From: Lichenostomus cassidix
Taxonomy: Eukaryota > Chordata > Aves > Passeriformes > Meliphagidae
DNA length: 64,000 nt
Direction of reading: 5' to 3'
NCBI GenBank assembly: GCA_008360975.2
Contig: CM039182.1
Span: 106,692,443 to 106,756,442 of the forward strand
Below the pieces are notes generated by a model. That model was not told the origin of the DNA. It searched no databases and saw only the letters and a list, made by a program, of their open reading frames with translations. Shown in pieces: positions 48,967 through 61,500 of the stretch. The first letter of the stretch is position 1. Each line of letters opens with the position of its first letter. Made by a program: the position numbers and the translations under genes.

Positions 48967-51900
48967 TGCAACTTGCCAAAAGTTCAGAAAAATGCAGTAA
49001 TGTTTGCAAAATCTGGAATACTTACAGCTCTTCAGTTAGAATGAGCCATTACCAAAAGGAAAAATGTTTGACACTCAGAATCTCTCCTCCAAAGAGCTTC
49101 CCCATCAGCTTGTGTTCCCAAGCAGGTAACCAGCTTGACAGGCCAAGGAAGCTCTTGCACTCCTTGTGACGATGATGTGCTCTCAGCAGAGCATGCATCC
49201 TGAGCCAGGAGCAGAGAGAGGAGATGTCACCGCTAGGGATGGTGGCAGAAATAGCCATTTGGGCGTACAGTTTTGTTCATAACGGCAGGAGAAGGCCTTT
49301 GAGGAATAAAGCCTGGGTTACACAAAAGCATAAAAGCAGAACTCCTTTTTTTTTTTTCAGTCTGCAGGTATTTCCATTATAAAAGTTAGGGCCTGCTGCT
49401 CACAGAGGTTTCAGTGCAAATGAGAGTCTGCCCTCGCACCACTGTGGCAGAAGAAAGGAGTCTCAAAGCAGAAGTTGGCACACAAAGTTGCTCACAAAGG
49501 CCATGTGGGTAGCAAAAGACGTGCAAGGCACTCGTTCCTGCCATGCACATCCCCCCACACACACAGAGTGCTGAGCTTTGCCCTGGGCAGCCGTGACCAC
49601 ATTCCCCTTCCAAAGCCACACAGCAGCGCCAGTTGTGTGATAGCACAGAGGAACAAATGTGTGAATTGCGTGGCTTTCATGTGACAGTTGTCTCACCCCC
49701 AGCACCCCCCCAGCACAGTGAGCTTCCTGTGTTCAGCCTTGTCCCTGCACCCCCAGGGACACTGCACACTGCTCTTGCAAACAAGTAAATACAGACAAGG
49801 AGCTTTCTTTTGTAAGCTTCTGTCTCTTCCCTCATTTCAGAGCTTTCTTACCCACCAAGCACTGATGTCTTGCTGTGCAGTTCTCAAAAGCCAGGAAAGA
49901 GTATATTTAGATTCTCTCAGGGATAGACTTAGAATGAGAACATGCACAGTACTGCAGGGGAAAGAAGAAAAAAAGCTTTTCTGGCTCACATATAATTGGA
50001 CTTTTTAGTTAAATACAAATTCTCTGCAGTTATTATTGTCTGGTATTTCAGCTGATTCAGCTACTGTCTATAAACACAACTGTTACCAAAAGATGCTCAG
50101 TCTCCAGAATAGTCAATTTAACAAAAAGTTTGAGTCCTGAAAAACCATGATCAGAAACACAGCAGCACTTATCAGACCCCAAGGGAGGAAGTAAAGCAGT
50201 GACTTACTGCCAAAAGACTTCACAGGCAGACAGTAAGCTACCAAGTTCTGCTTCATTCACTGAAAGAAGAAAACCTAATGCATATCATAGAGTTTGAAGA
50301 ACAGGACAATAGGCAAGTGTTCCTCAGCTAATACTGAGCAAACTCCAAGGTGTCTCTTCAGGGTACAAACCAAGAGGTTCAGGGCATCAATCTATACGAA
50401 TTAGAGACACAGAGGAGAGGAACCCCTTTGCTCTTGCTTTCTGCTTGTGCCAGTGCTGTTTGATGGTTGTGACACTAGGCTAGAACAAGCAGGAGGGAAC
50501 TAACAAATCCATCCATAACCTTTGAAAATGAGCTCGGGAGCCTTCAACTGAATGGGTATTGTTCAATTCACGCCAAAGGATGAGGTGCACCTGCAAGGAA
50601 GAATTAACTACCCCTCTTTTTATGACTGCATGTCATCAGGATGTGTTTCAAGGTCATTTGAGACATGAATCTGGCTTCTCAGGTGCAATTTTTTTCTTCT
50701 TCTTTAGCTGTAAAGCAATATTGGACAGTTCAGTGATGTGATCAATATATTTCAGATGTTCACTGAAGTTGAATCACCTGACTTTTGTAGGAGGGCAGTA
50801 TATAATGATGCTTTTTTGCTTTACAGCTCAAAAAGACAGGTAAGGATGATACAATGTCTTCAGGAGCCTTGACATGATTGATATGTACCCATATCCTCAA
50901 GTGCAATAGTACAAAATAAAACCACAAGGAAACAAACTCTGATCAGGGTGTACCATAAGCACAGTAGTAGAGCCAATTGCATCCCTGCTTTGTCAATGCA
51001 GGAAAGATTGGCTAACACACTAGTGGGCACACTGCTACTTCGCTAACATAAATGAACCCTGCAAAGCTGCCATTAAATAAAAGAAAAAAAATCCCAACTA
51101 AACAGTCTGTCAAAGTACTCTCGAGAGAAGAAGAATACCGAGGCAATGTCAGCCTGGTTGCCATCAGGCATAGCTTGATGTTTGTGGAGAGTGACATTGT
51201 GAAATGCTCCTGAGAAATCTCCCTTTGGCATGGGGGAGAGTTTTCACGTTTACCCTAGAACCACTTACTGAGCTATTTGCACTCATTGCCACAAGAGTTT
51301 CTGTCAAGAGGACAGCTGGGAGCTCTGGCAGAAAATTGTTTCTTAGGGTGCCATTCACTAAGAAATACACAATACAGGCAATCCAACTTTTCTGGGTTGT
51401 TTCAACCATAATGCAAACATTACCCAGCTTGAAATCACAGAGATGCTCTGGATGAAAAAAGGAATGTTAATGAAACCATAGAGGAGCCAAAACCAGTGAG
51501 TGTCAGGAGAAACATGTACTCCTTTGGCCCTGCATGGCAAGGATGAGTAAGTGCTTCAAGAAGTTTTCTCTCTTCTGCAGTTCCAAATTGCAACAAAAAG
51601 GGAGAGAGAAATATTTTGGTGATGTTGAGGGGGAAAAGGTATTTTGGTGAGGATGAGGAGGAAAGAGGTAGGTGGGTTGGTTGGTTGGTTGCTTGCTGCT
51701 TAAAAAGAATAACTTTTCAAATAAAAGTCTTGGAAAGAAGATGAAAGGAACACTTCCAGAAACATCAGTTTTTTAGAGACAAATTTTCTAAAGCTTGGTT
51801 TACATATATTTTAATGTTCACAAAGAACAACATTATTAATAATAAGTAGTCAAGGTAACTATTGAATGATGCTTGACAAGGTGAACTGATCAACCCTATC

Positions 51901-52216
51901 ACACTGTTGAAAAAATACCTGTGCCTTGATTTCCTATATTTGTAGGCAGCTCTTTTTTTGAAATGCATGCTTCTAAAACCATATGTTTAAAGAATCGTAG
52001 CCTAGCTGATAAGCTACTTAGATGTTTCTGCTCGACTAGATCATGCTGGATCATTAACTGACTGCACAAAGCTCCATTTTCCAAGTGGCAAAACTTCCCA
52101 TGCCTTTGGATGCAGAGTTGGGTTTTCAGATCAAATTGCCTGTTTTCTGCAAAATTATTCTGCAGGAGGGGGAGGAACGAGGCTGGGCAAGCTAGATGAA
52201 ACCTTGCATTTTAATG
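48967..52216. other. Unique sequence, no gene seen
   Basis: No exon or transposon was recognised. A T12 run lies at 49346-49357 and a (GGTT)4 microsatellite at 51675-51690. Overlapping open frames of up to about 106 codons around 49.39-50.01 kb on both strands are unfamiliar and are treated as chance in a slightly less AT-rich patch. Confidence 0.55.
51675..51690. repeat. (GGTT)4 microsatellite
   Basis: Four perfect GGTT units lie inside a longer G/T stretch (51668-51695). Confidence 0.85.
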
Positions 52217-52506
52217 CTCTCTCTCTCCCCTTCACAGTTCTTTTTCTTTAAGCAACGAAATCATCTACAAAGTATGCTTTCTGTTAATTAAGACAATGAT
52301 TTTGGCCTTGCTGCCCTCCTTGCTTCATTTGCATGATCTATTGAAACTTGCTCTGCTAATACTAATCACATACTGCCTTGCTGACCATCTGATGTCAGCT
52401 CAAGTAATGTAGTTGGATTATAAAAACCCTAAGTCTCAGTTGTCTAGAACAAAATTCAACTCGATCTGCGAGATATTCACTGACCAGAGTGCTTCATCAA
52501 CACAAG
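52217..52506 (+). promoter_or_regulatory. Candidate enhancer/promoter or non-coding exon
   Basis: The region packs several recognisable signals on the + strand. A CT-rich tract ends in CCCCTTCACAG (strong 3' splice-site look, AG at 52236-52237). Then come TTAATTAA (52284-52291, homeodomain type), ATTTGCAT (52327-52334, exact octamer), TGATGTCA (52390-52397, one mismatch from a CRE) and TATAAAAA (52419-52426) about 22 bp further on. A donor-like CAAG|GTATTA has its exon edge at 52506. Two readings fit: a TATA promoter with a non-coding first exon of about 55 bp starting near 52450, or an internal non-coding exon of about 270 bp (52238-52506). No coding frame was found. Motif clusters of this kind also arise by chance, so neither reading is proven. 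Confidence 0.35.
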
Positions 52507-55500
52507 GTATTAGTTAACTTCTTACTTATTGCTCTAGTGCAAGAGCCTCAGGTGATTGCTATTTTGAAGCACTCATCCCAAACTCCGGCTGCACAAATCA
52601 CATGCCCACTGCACATGCAGTCTGGATTTTAAAAGGTAAAAGCAATGGGGTATATTTGCAGCTCTATAATGGTGGGAATTAAAAGCATAAATCCTCTCAC
52701 AGCATACAGGAGGTTTGTACCTTAGTTGCTGTTAAGTGTGGGAAAAATTTGGACTAATCAGGCCATCACTAAGAGGTACAATTTGCAGGGGGGCCACTCA
52801 GTATAAAACATATTAGGACTTTTCAGGTTCATTCTCTCTTCTATGCATTTTAGACTTTTTGCCTTACTTTGACCCTATCAGCTATTTAAAGGATGTTAAG
52901 AGCTTTGTTCACTGCAATTCACAGACCATAGCTCCTATCCTCTCTTTTATCTCTGAAGAAAAGGACAAGAAAAAAGAAAAAAGGTGGAGAAAAAAAGCCT
53001 CTCAGTCCTCGTTACAGTCACACGGCCAATGCTAATGCTTTTTACAGAAGTGTCTCACCTGGGATGTTTTACTCATTCCCCTTCGACTGATTGTTATTAA
53101 AGGTCTTTGGAGATACTTTTGTTTCATCCTTCTGTTCTAGTTTAGCAAGGGTGATGACATACCAACTGAAATGTCTGGAGGCTTGTTAGCAAAAACCCTG
53201 TCACTGGGAGGGATCAAAGTGTTTTTGTGCTGAGTCCCTGGGGCACTGATCCTGGCAATACAGATGGACTCTGATGCAGCCTCCACATGGTTTAACATGA
53301 CAAGCAGCTGGATCCTCAAGCCAGCAGACAGAGAGTTGTTTTCTCAAGATGAATAGGGTTTATCAAAACCAAGGGGTGAAATGAGCACCACTGCCAGAAA
53401 ACCTTAATTTATTTTGGGATATAAGGGGAAATAAATACTACTTCTTTCATCCTACTGAGAAGAAGAAATGGATTCTTTTCTCTGAAAAAAGCCAGAATGA
53501 GGACCTGAGCAAACTCATCACTGCACATCAAATTTTTGAACAGCAGGGGAGTTGAGAACAATTCATTTCCATGAAGCCAGCCTTCTGTGTTAATAAGCAA
53601 TGGTTTTAAGCTGAAAATAAGCCCAACATTGACTGTCAAATGTATATGTAATCTTTGCAGTCTAGCTAGAAGATGAACTACAAACACAAGCTGGCTGTAC
53701 ATCCATAATCAAATAATTGACTGGCTGACAACTGAGGCCAGTATTTGGCCTGATGCCCCTGACTAGACAGGAAATGGCATTTCCTGCATCTTGATAAAGC
53801 AGATGTCACTTGGTCCCTCCAGCAAAATACATGGCACCAGGGGCATCTTTAGTAAAGGTTTTTTCCAACACATGCAGTAGAGGTCAGTTAAAGAATATCC
53901 TCCTGCAATTTTATTAGACACTAACTTTTAACAGGCTAAACATTTAGGGGAAAATTATGCAACAGATACATATTCATAGCTGGCTACATCTTTTGGAGTC
54001 GTGTTTTCCCAAACTGGTGTTCCTGCTCTCATTCAGGTTGTGCCCCTCCCTGAGGACACACTCCCTCCTGCACAGAAATGCAGCACTTTCTCAGGAAAGC
54101 AGGAATACAGCAAAGGCTCATGAGTTCAGGGTGACTTTTGAGTTAAGTACAGCTTGGTAGTTCTGAGGTACTTGTTTTGCTGTCTGTCTTGGTTTCCATT
54201 AATTTAACCTACAAGGTTTCATACTTTTTGTGGTTTGCCGGTACAGAAATAGTAACTGTGACTGCAGTTGGTAAATAGCATATGATTGATGTTTTCCAGT
54301 TTGAATATGTGCCTTTCTTTGGCAGTTTACTACACAGACGTGGATTAAGCTTAAATCCCTAAGTCACCTCGCATGCTGTTTATTTTCTTGCCCAGCACTT
54401 CAGAAAGTCTTGTGGAAGGTAGAGTCAGATTCTCTGGGGGTAGCCAGAAATGTGGAGGAAGCAATGTGTAATATGTGCAAGCACCAGTCTCTCTCTTCCT
54501 ATGATTACTTTTCAGTTGGTTTAATTCCCTGGACCAGCTCACCTCAAAATCACACAAATACCATCAAAGAAGAAAGAGAAGAGATGAAGAAGGGACAGAG
54601 GGTCAACTGCAATCCCAGATGGCAGCTGCCTCTGTCAACGTGAGATCGGGATCCCAGCAGACCTCTATTTATAGTCTTTCCCAGAGGGGAGGGGAGGAAG
54701 TTTAGTTCTGGCCTTCTGGGAGAAATAACAGCATTGCCATCTTGCCAGAGATCAGTGCTGCCAGTTGTTTTGCCAAGAAGCATTTGGGACTGCAGAGTAG
54801 ATGCTCCCTTGATGAAATATGAAGAATTTGCATTACCAGTGCAAATTACCAGATTACTCCACCAATCTAATGCATGTTCTGTCCCTGACAGCAGCCAGCA
54901 CAGGTTCTTCAGAGACTGAGTCCTTATAATAAACAATTTTATAGCCAATGGAATTCTAAAAGCCTGTATGCAGACAAATCCCTGCAGTTTTCACATTCAG
55001 TTTGCACAAGTTAAAACTGAGAGCTGACCGTAGGATTTGGCCTAGAAGTAAATGTTGAGCCCCTGTTTCTCTCAGAGCTTATGCTGCTAACAAACAGTGA
55101 AAACACAGAAGCAGTGCTGGAGTTATCTGCACAGAAACAAAGAACTGCTCTTAAAGGACACAGCCTTTCATTTATGTTTACAGGGAAGAAGGGTACATGT
55201 TCCTTTGACTGTGTTTTTTCTTCCCATTCCAGCTGCTGATGTCTGAAAGCATTTCTCCAGGATGGGTGCTGCAGGATTCCAGATGTAAAACGTAACCCCT
55301 GTGTGATCCATCAGGCTGGTTATGGCACTTGGTATGCTGCAAGGATAGCTGAGCTGAACTTAAGGAGGCAAAAATCGATTCATAAACAACGTTTAGATTT
55401 GAAGACTGTCCAAATGTTTACCGCTTGGGTGAAGATAATTGTACTTGCATGCATTACTGAAATCTATGGCCAGGGTGAAAACAGGTATCATTCAATAACT

Positions 55501-58500
55501 CATCTCTCAACAGTAGCTGTAAATATACTGGCTGATCTATAAAGATAGCTTGGATTATTTTTTTGTGTTCTTTCCTCCACTAGTTCTTCATTGCCTCCTT
55601 TATCTTTTACTCTCCCCAACTCCCTGGAATTAGTTTTAATTTGCACAATCCCTGAAGTACAAGCATGCCATACACTTATACTGCAGCCTCTTAGGACCCC
55701 ACAGGAGGAGTAGAAAAGGCTCGAAGTTGTTATAAGCATTAACACTTGCAAGCAACAGGAAACACTGCAAAGCTGTGTTTAGAATTTGGAGGCAAGATCC
55801 AAGGGGCTTTTCATTCTGGATCAATGGGAGTGATAGAGTTTTCTAGGCATGTCGTTGGACTAGACAATTATTTAGGCATAGTCTGTAATCAAGGGCTATA
55901 TATAGCTCACTTCTGCCAGGCCTGAAACAACATTAGGCACTCAGAATATTTAACAAAGATGTGACTCCTTAGTAGATGAGGTTGATCCAAGTCAGCTGTG
56001 CCCCAGCCCAGCATCACATCCAGCAGCTCTGCCCCTAACTGTGATCTTACCCACTCCATTGCACTAGGATCAATACCCACACAGCTGCACGAAGAGCTTG
56101 TTTGGGGAGATGAAACTAACTGTATAAATCTAAAGAAAAAAGCTTCAGAAGCATTCAGTTAGTTCAGATCTCGTGCCACGACCTTATCAAGCAGCAGCAC
56201 AAAAAAAGAAGAGTGGGAATATATAATTGGGGTCAGAAGGGATGGCAGAATCAGAGTAGCTCTGTTTTGGACTGGCTTGTGCTGCATAATATTACGTTCT
56301 TGCTCTTTTCAGGGCCTACACTTGCACTGCTTCCGTGGGGCAGAAAGACTTGATAATACTTTAGAGTCCTCACACCTCAACACACTGAGGTCTCCTCATG
56401 CCTTCAAATGCAAACAAAAGTGCACCTTGAAGGAAAGGTCTGACTCAGTCTTTAGCATCAAGCTGGTAGCACTGAGAAGAGTGTAGGGTTTTGTGTTGGT
56501 TTGTGCCCCTAGTCCTGGAGGAGAGGAGTACTGGGAGATACAGAAGGGCATCTGCACTGGTTTTGCCTCTGCATCCCTAATCCTGAAGTTCCCCTTTTTT
56601 GCATTTACCTATCACCCTGGGGATACTTAATTGATTATAAAATTATTTATAAATCCTTTCAGTTACCATTACTGTCCCATCCATTAAAGCAATTTTCATC
56701 CCATGATCTGTAGAAAGCTGGTGGTTTATGTCACATAATGATAGTCCAGAAAGCACATGCAGCTCTAGGGCTTAAGTCATGAAAATCTTTTCCTGCCACC
56801 AGGCAATTACTAGGGCAGCAGGTCTGTCTGCCCACTTGGGCTTTTCATTCCCACCCCCACGTCATTATATCTTTTGATGGGATGTAAGAAAGGAGGTGAT
56901 GCAGAGGCAGGACCAGAAGGCTGAGCATGACACAGCTTCATCTGGCTGTGGTACTGGTCTTACACTGCCTGAAAGCAAACATAAAATAATAGACTAAGAA
57001 ACTGGGGATATTGCTGTAGGCTAAAAAGTGCCAAGAATCTCCTGCTCCTCTAAAACATTTTCTGTGGGTTCACAGAATAGAGGAGGCTGTAACACCATGG
57101 CATTACAATATCCTGTGTGTATCAGGGCTGCTTCAAAGAGAAAAACTGCCATCTGACACAATGCAATCAGACCTCTGACTTCTTCTCCCTGCCTTTGGGA
57201 TTTAAAGTCTTTCTTTTTTTTAACCTTCAGTTCTCCTGCAAACCTAATCTATCTCTTTTTCTACACAAGCATGTAAAGGTTAAACTTGAGTTACACAAAG
57301 TTCATAGTGAGGCAAGCATCTATTATTGCTTCTAAGCACCAAAAGTCAACTTGTGTCTTTACTATTCTCATGTTAACATTTCACCCTTGTCTAACACAAA
57401 AAAGAGTTCTGCAAGACAGTGCAAAGCACATGGTGGAAGCCAGAAGTGTGTGCTGAAGTCAGTGTACTCTCTGCTTGCCTCTTGAACAGTGTGTTGAGGT
57501 ACAAGCAAAATGTTTCATCTTCACATATTACCCTGATTTGCAGTGGTACAACTGGTACAATGTGGGAAACAAAATATTTGGGAGAGGAGGGGAAATACAG
57601 GGATGAAGTCCTGAGCTGCTGCTGTCTAATCTGCTAGCTGATGAGCATAATTTGTGCAGTGCGGTACTACCGCCTGCAGACTGCCCAAATCCTGGATTAA
57701 ACAATCATGCACTGAACTGCTGACTCCACTACATTCCTGTGCAGCCCAGTGCCACAGATATCCATCCTGTTGTCACTTCTGTTTAATAATAAAAGCCCTT
57801 TCTGCTTTGTATTGTGCTACATGCAAAACCAACAACAGTGAAGGAACATTGTGGGTGCAAAGTCAACTGTTCAAAGGTTAGGAAATGGCAGGTTTAAGAT
57901 TTTCTGCTCCCCTCCACTTATAATACAGCCTTTCATTATAAGGCCACATACTATTTTTTCTGATGAAACCCTGTGCCTCACTCAGTGCAATAGATGGTGC
58001 CAATGCACAGCTGTGCAGTGTATTGTTTCATTCCCTCCACCTACGATCTAGCTCCAGCCTCTGCTTAACTGTACAGTAACCAAATCCCTTCCCTCTGCAT
58101 AAAATAATTTATCTTTTCATGGACTCTCCTGTGGTGCTTCTCAATATGCCACTTGAACGCTTCAGAAGCAAAAGTTAATTTATCTTTAAATTAGAGAGGA
58201 GTTTATATTCCCTCCATTTTAAAGATGGGAAGCTGATCAAGTGAGGCTGCACTCACAGAGCACAGCAACCCACCAAAATGTACCCTCACACCCCATTTCC
58301 TCCACTCATCCATTCACACACCCCAGCTGGTGCACACACCTCTCTCATGGTGTGCAGGCAGGGGTGGGTGTCTGCCCCCAAAACGGGGGATGTGAGAGGG
58401 GAGGCACCTCCCCTGCACCCTCTGACATGGGGCTGCCACACAGCAGGTGAAGACACCACTGCCATGCACCCCTGGCTTATACATTAACCAGTGAGATTAA

Positions 58501-61500
58501 TTGGAAAAGCCAGCAGATATTTCTCAGGAATCACACAAACAGGCTCCAGATTTTTAGAGAACTTTTGCTTCAGCACTGTCAAATTTGACCACTCTTGACC
58601 TTATGTAGAACCATAGCTCAGCATTTTGGTGTGGGGTTGTAAAATCCCCAAGATCTCCAGTCAGGGAATTAAGGAGCACAGTTCAAGACTGCTGCTATAT
58701 TTAGTCCTGCATTTTTTCCATATGGAGGAGTGTCTGCATCCAAAAGGCAGGATCTTTAGAGTGGGTCAGACACTTCTCAGTGACTTGGAGCCTACAACAC
58801 AGCCATTAAGAACAATAGGTCAACTATTCCCACAATGGAGAAGGAGCTTGTGCAGAATGCCCCTCAAGAAGCTCCCTGGCCTCAGCAGCACAGGTTATTG
58901 GTGCCCTGGAGTCTGAACCACTACCAACAGCACCTCAGTACACAGCAAAGAGGTCCCAGCAATGGCTTGCCCATTTGGCAACTAAAACAGCAGCAAAAAC
59001 CACACATTTCCTCTGTGTGGAATCACAGATGTTTCCTTCCTCTGAGGCACAGAACTGTGGGTCCCCTCCCAAGCAAGGATACCCTCCCCATGTGTCCAGA
59101 CAGCCATGTGCACTCCCAGGGCTCACCCCTTTCAATGCTATGCTGTCCAACCAAGCCTGAATCTGGGTCTCTCTCTATGCTCTCTGTTTTTTCTAGCAGA
59201 GCATAAATAAAAAGCATCTGTTTAGTTATGCATAGTGGAACTTTTTTTCACACATTTCCCAGGCCTTTCATGAGTATGCCTGTTTCTCAATGATTACTTT
59301 GTTCATCCCAAGGACATGGAAAAGCCTTCTTCCCTTTCAGGTTTTTGATTATCTTTTATTCTTTTCTTGTTTTGTCTTCCTGCATCTTCTCTCTGAAACT
59401 GCTGACCAGCTGCTTAGTCACATTAGTTTTTCTAGACCTGGTATTCTTCCAGAGAAAGTATTTTTTTGTTTTACTCTCAGATCTCAGAGCAGTCTCTCAT
59501 TGCCTTAGTGCCTCCTTTGTATCACCTGAATTTTTCATTTTTAGTGAAATTGTCTTCAATAACACTGTAATAATTGCTGCATTTATAATCTAACCTGCTT
59601 TCACTTTCTGACATGGTAGTCTGGGTCCTGTATTTGCTAGCCACTGGGATTCACTCCCTGAGTAGCTGAGTTTATTGGAGCATTTAGCTTCAGCCATCAC
59701 ATTGCTTCCTTGCAACAGTCAGAGAGACACTTTAGGGAGAACGCCTTGCACTGAACAACAGCCACCTTTCATTTTCAAGCCTCTGAGATTTCAGGGACTC
59801 CTGTACAGCCAGGAGGCATTGCTACACTTAAAGCAATCACCTCTTAAGCAGCACTGGATTAAAACAGCTTGCGCTTGTTATACCCATAGCCCTTTCCGCT
59901 CTCAATCAAAAGGCAGAAAGTACTTTTTAAAGATCTGCTCCTTTTCCTGAGAGCCTGTTGGGTGATGTTTATGCTAGAGCAAGGACTCACTAATAATCTT
60001 TCTTTGGCAGCATTTACTGCACAATTTGTCGGGTTCCTACCCCAACAATGTGTGTAATCTGACAGCTCTTTTCTCTCTACTCTTCTTCCCCCATCTCTAA
60101 CAAGTTTTGTCCTCTCAGTCTCTTCAATCTAATCTCAATATTTCCATTCATTTCCACCTCCTTGTTCCCAGGTTTCATTGCCCGGTTGTGAACAGCAAAG
60201 GGGCAAAGGGACATCTGCCTACTCCCTCTCCATGGAAGTGTCCACAGGTTATTCTGTCCAGGACCTGATGAATTTGTCACTTAGTGTTGTTTTTCTGTTT
60301 AACTTCCTGTATTTCTATCAAAGATGTTGGGGCATATTTTCATATTTCTCAATTTTGAATTTGTTTTCTTTACCAAATGAAGAAACAAACCCACTTCATA
60401 TACTCCTTAAGTGAGACTCTCCCCTGCACCTCATCACACAATAACAAAACATGCAGCTATCGAGCTTCCCAAAATAAGCCAGAAACCCCAATGAGGAAAT
60501 TGCTTTGCCTTTGCTCACAGTTCTTTTCTCACCCCATAAACCAGACTGTTCCCTCCCAGTGCCCAGCTGCTCCCAGGACAGCTGTGGAGGCACATGGCAG
60601 GACCTGTGGTGTGTTTCTGGGCATGTGATTTGCCATGCAGCTGGCAGCTGGGAATGCAACTCAGCGCAGGTGGGACAACAGGGCCCGGCTTGCCTGCAGG
60701 CAAAGGGAGATGAGGACTACGTTTTGCTGATCAGGGCATAACAGGAGAGGAGAAGGGGGAGAGAAAGCAACCTCTGCAGGGTGGGAAAGGGTGGAAGGAT
60801 TGTAGAGCAAGAAACAGTTTTGGAAGGAAATAAAAAATAAAGCCAATTCTTAATTTCTAGACGGTGTCATTCCCATCCCTCTCCACTCATCACCTATCAC
60901 AGCAACTAATAATTTCATCAGATCTCTCAGAAGGGGGAAAGGTTAGAAAACTATGAAAGCTATAGCTTGAATCCTGAGAAAAATCTCTGCTTATAACCTG
61001 GCACTTCTCTCACATTGCTGCTGCCTGACACTAGTGTTTTCAGAGAGTAATAACCTTCCCCGCATCTGTTTATGTGGAAACTGTCTAATCCAGTCACTTC
61101 ATCACAAGGAACAAGCTCTGGCACCCCCACCCTCTCCAGCATGAGCCTTTCTTTTGCCTTCCTTATTCACATGGCAGCAGAAGGATCTAAAAGTATTCAC
61201 TTAGTCCTCAGTTCTCTACCCAGGTCTCAAAAGCCATATTTCACTGTATCAAATACTAAACATGGGATGACATTTAATTTTCAGCTCAGGGTTTATGCCA
61301 TGCCAGAGTAGCAATCTACAGATCTAATGCCCTGATGTGTGGTCCATACCTTTTCAGCTTATAACCACGCATTTAGAGAAATACCATTGACTCACCATTC
61401 AGCTATTTTAAATTAATTAAAAGGAGACTCAATTTTCACATCTGATCCCAAATCTCTTTGCAAATTTTGAACCTCCATTTTCTTCAGACACATTTTTTCC

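Noticed and set aside
48689..49009. Phe-rich (-) and Lys/Glu-rich (+) open frames, membrane- or nuclear-protein-like
   Set aside because: Both derive from a homopurine tract. Composition alone explains them.
54550..54948. 132-codon open frame on the - strand
   Set aside because: Unfamiliar sequence overlapped by open frames on the other strand. No supporting features.
55835..55885. CR1-like string (GTTGGACTAGACAATT)
   Set aside because: Only one short motif matches. Neither the upstream CR1 sequence nor a terminal repeat is present.
58835..59206. 123-codon open frame on the + strand
   Set aside because: Gln/Pro/Ser-rich chance frame in a GC-richer patch, with competing frames on both strands. 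No family recognised.
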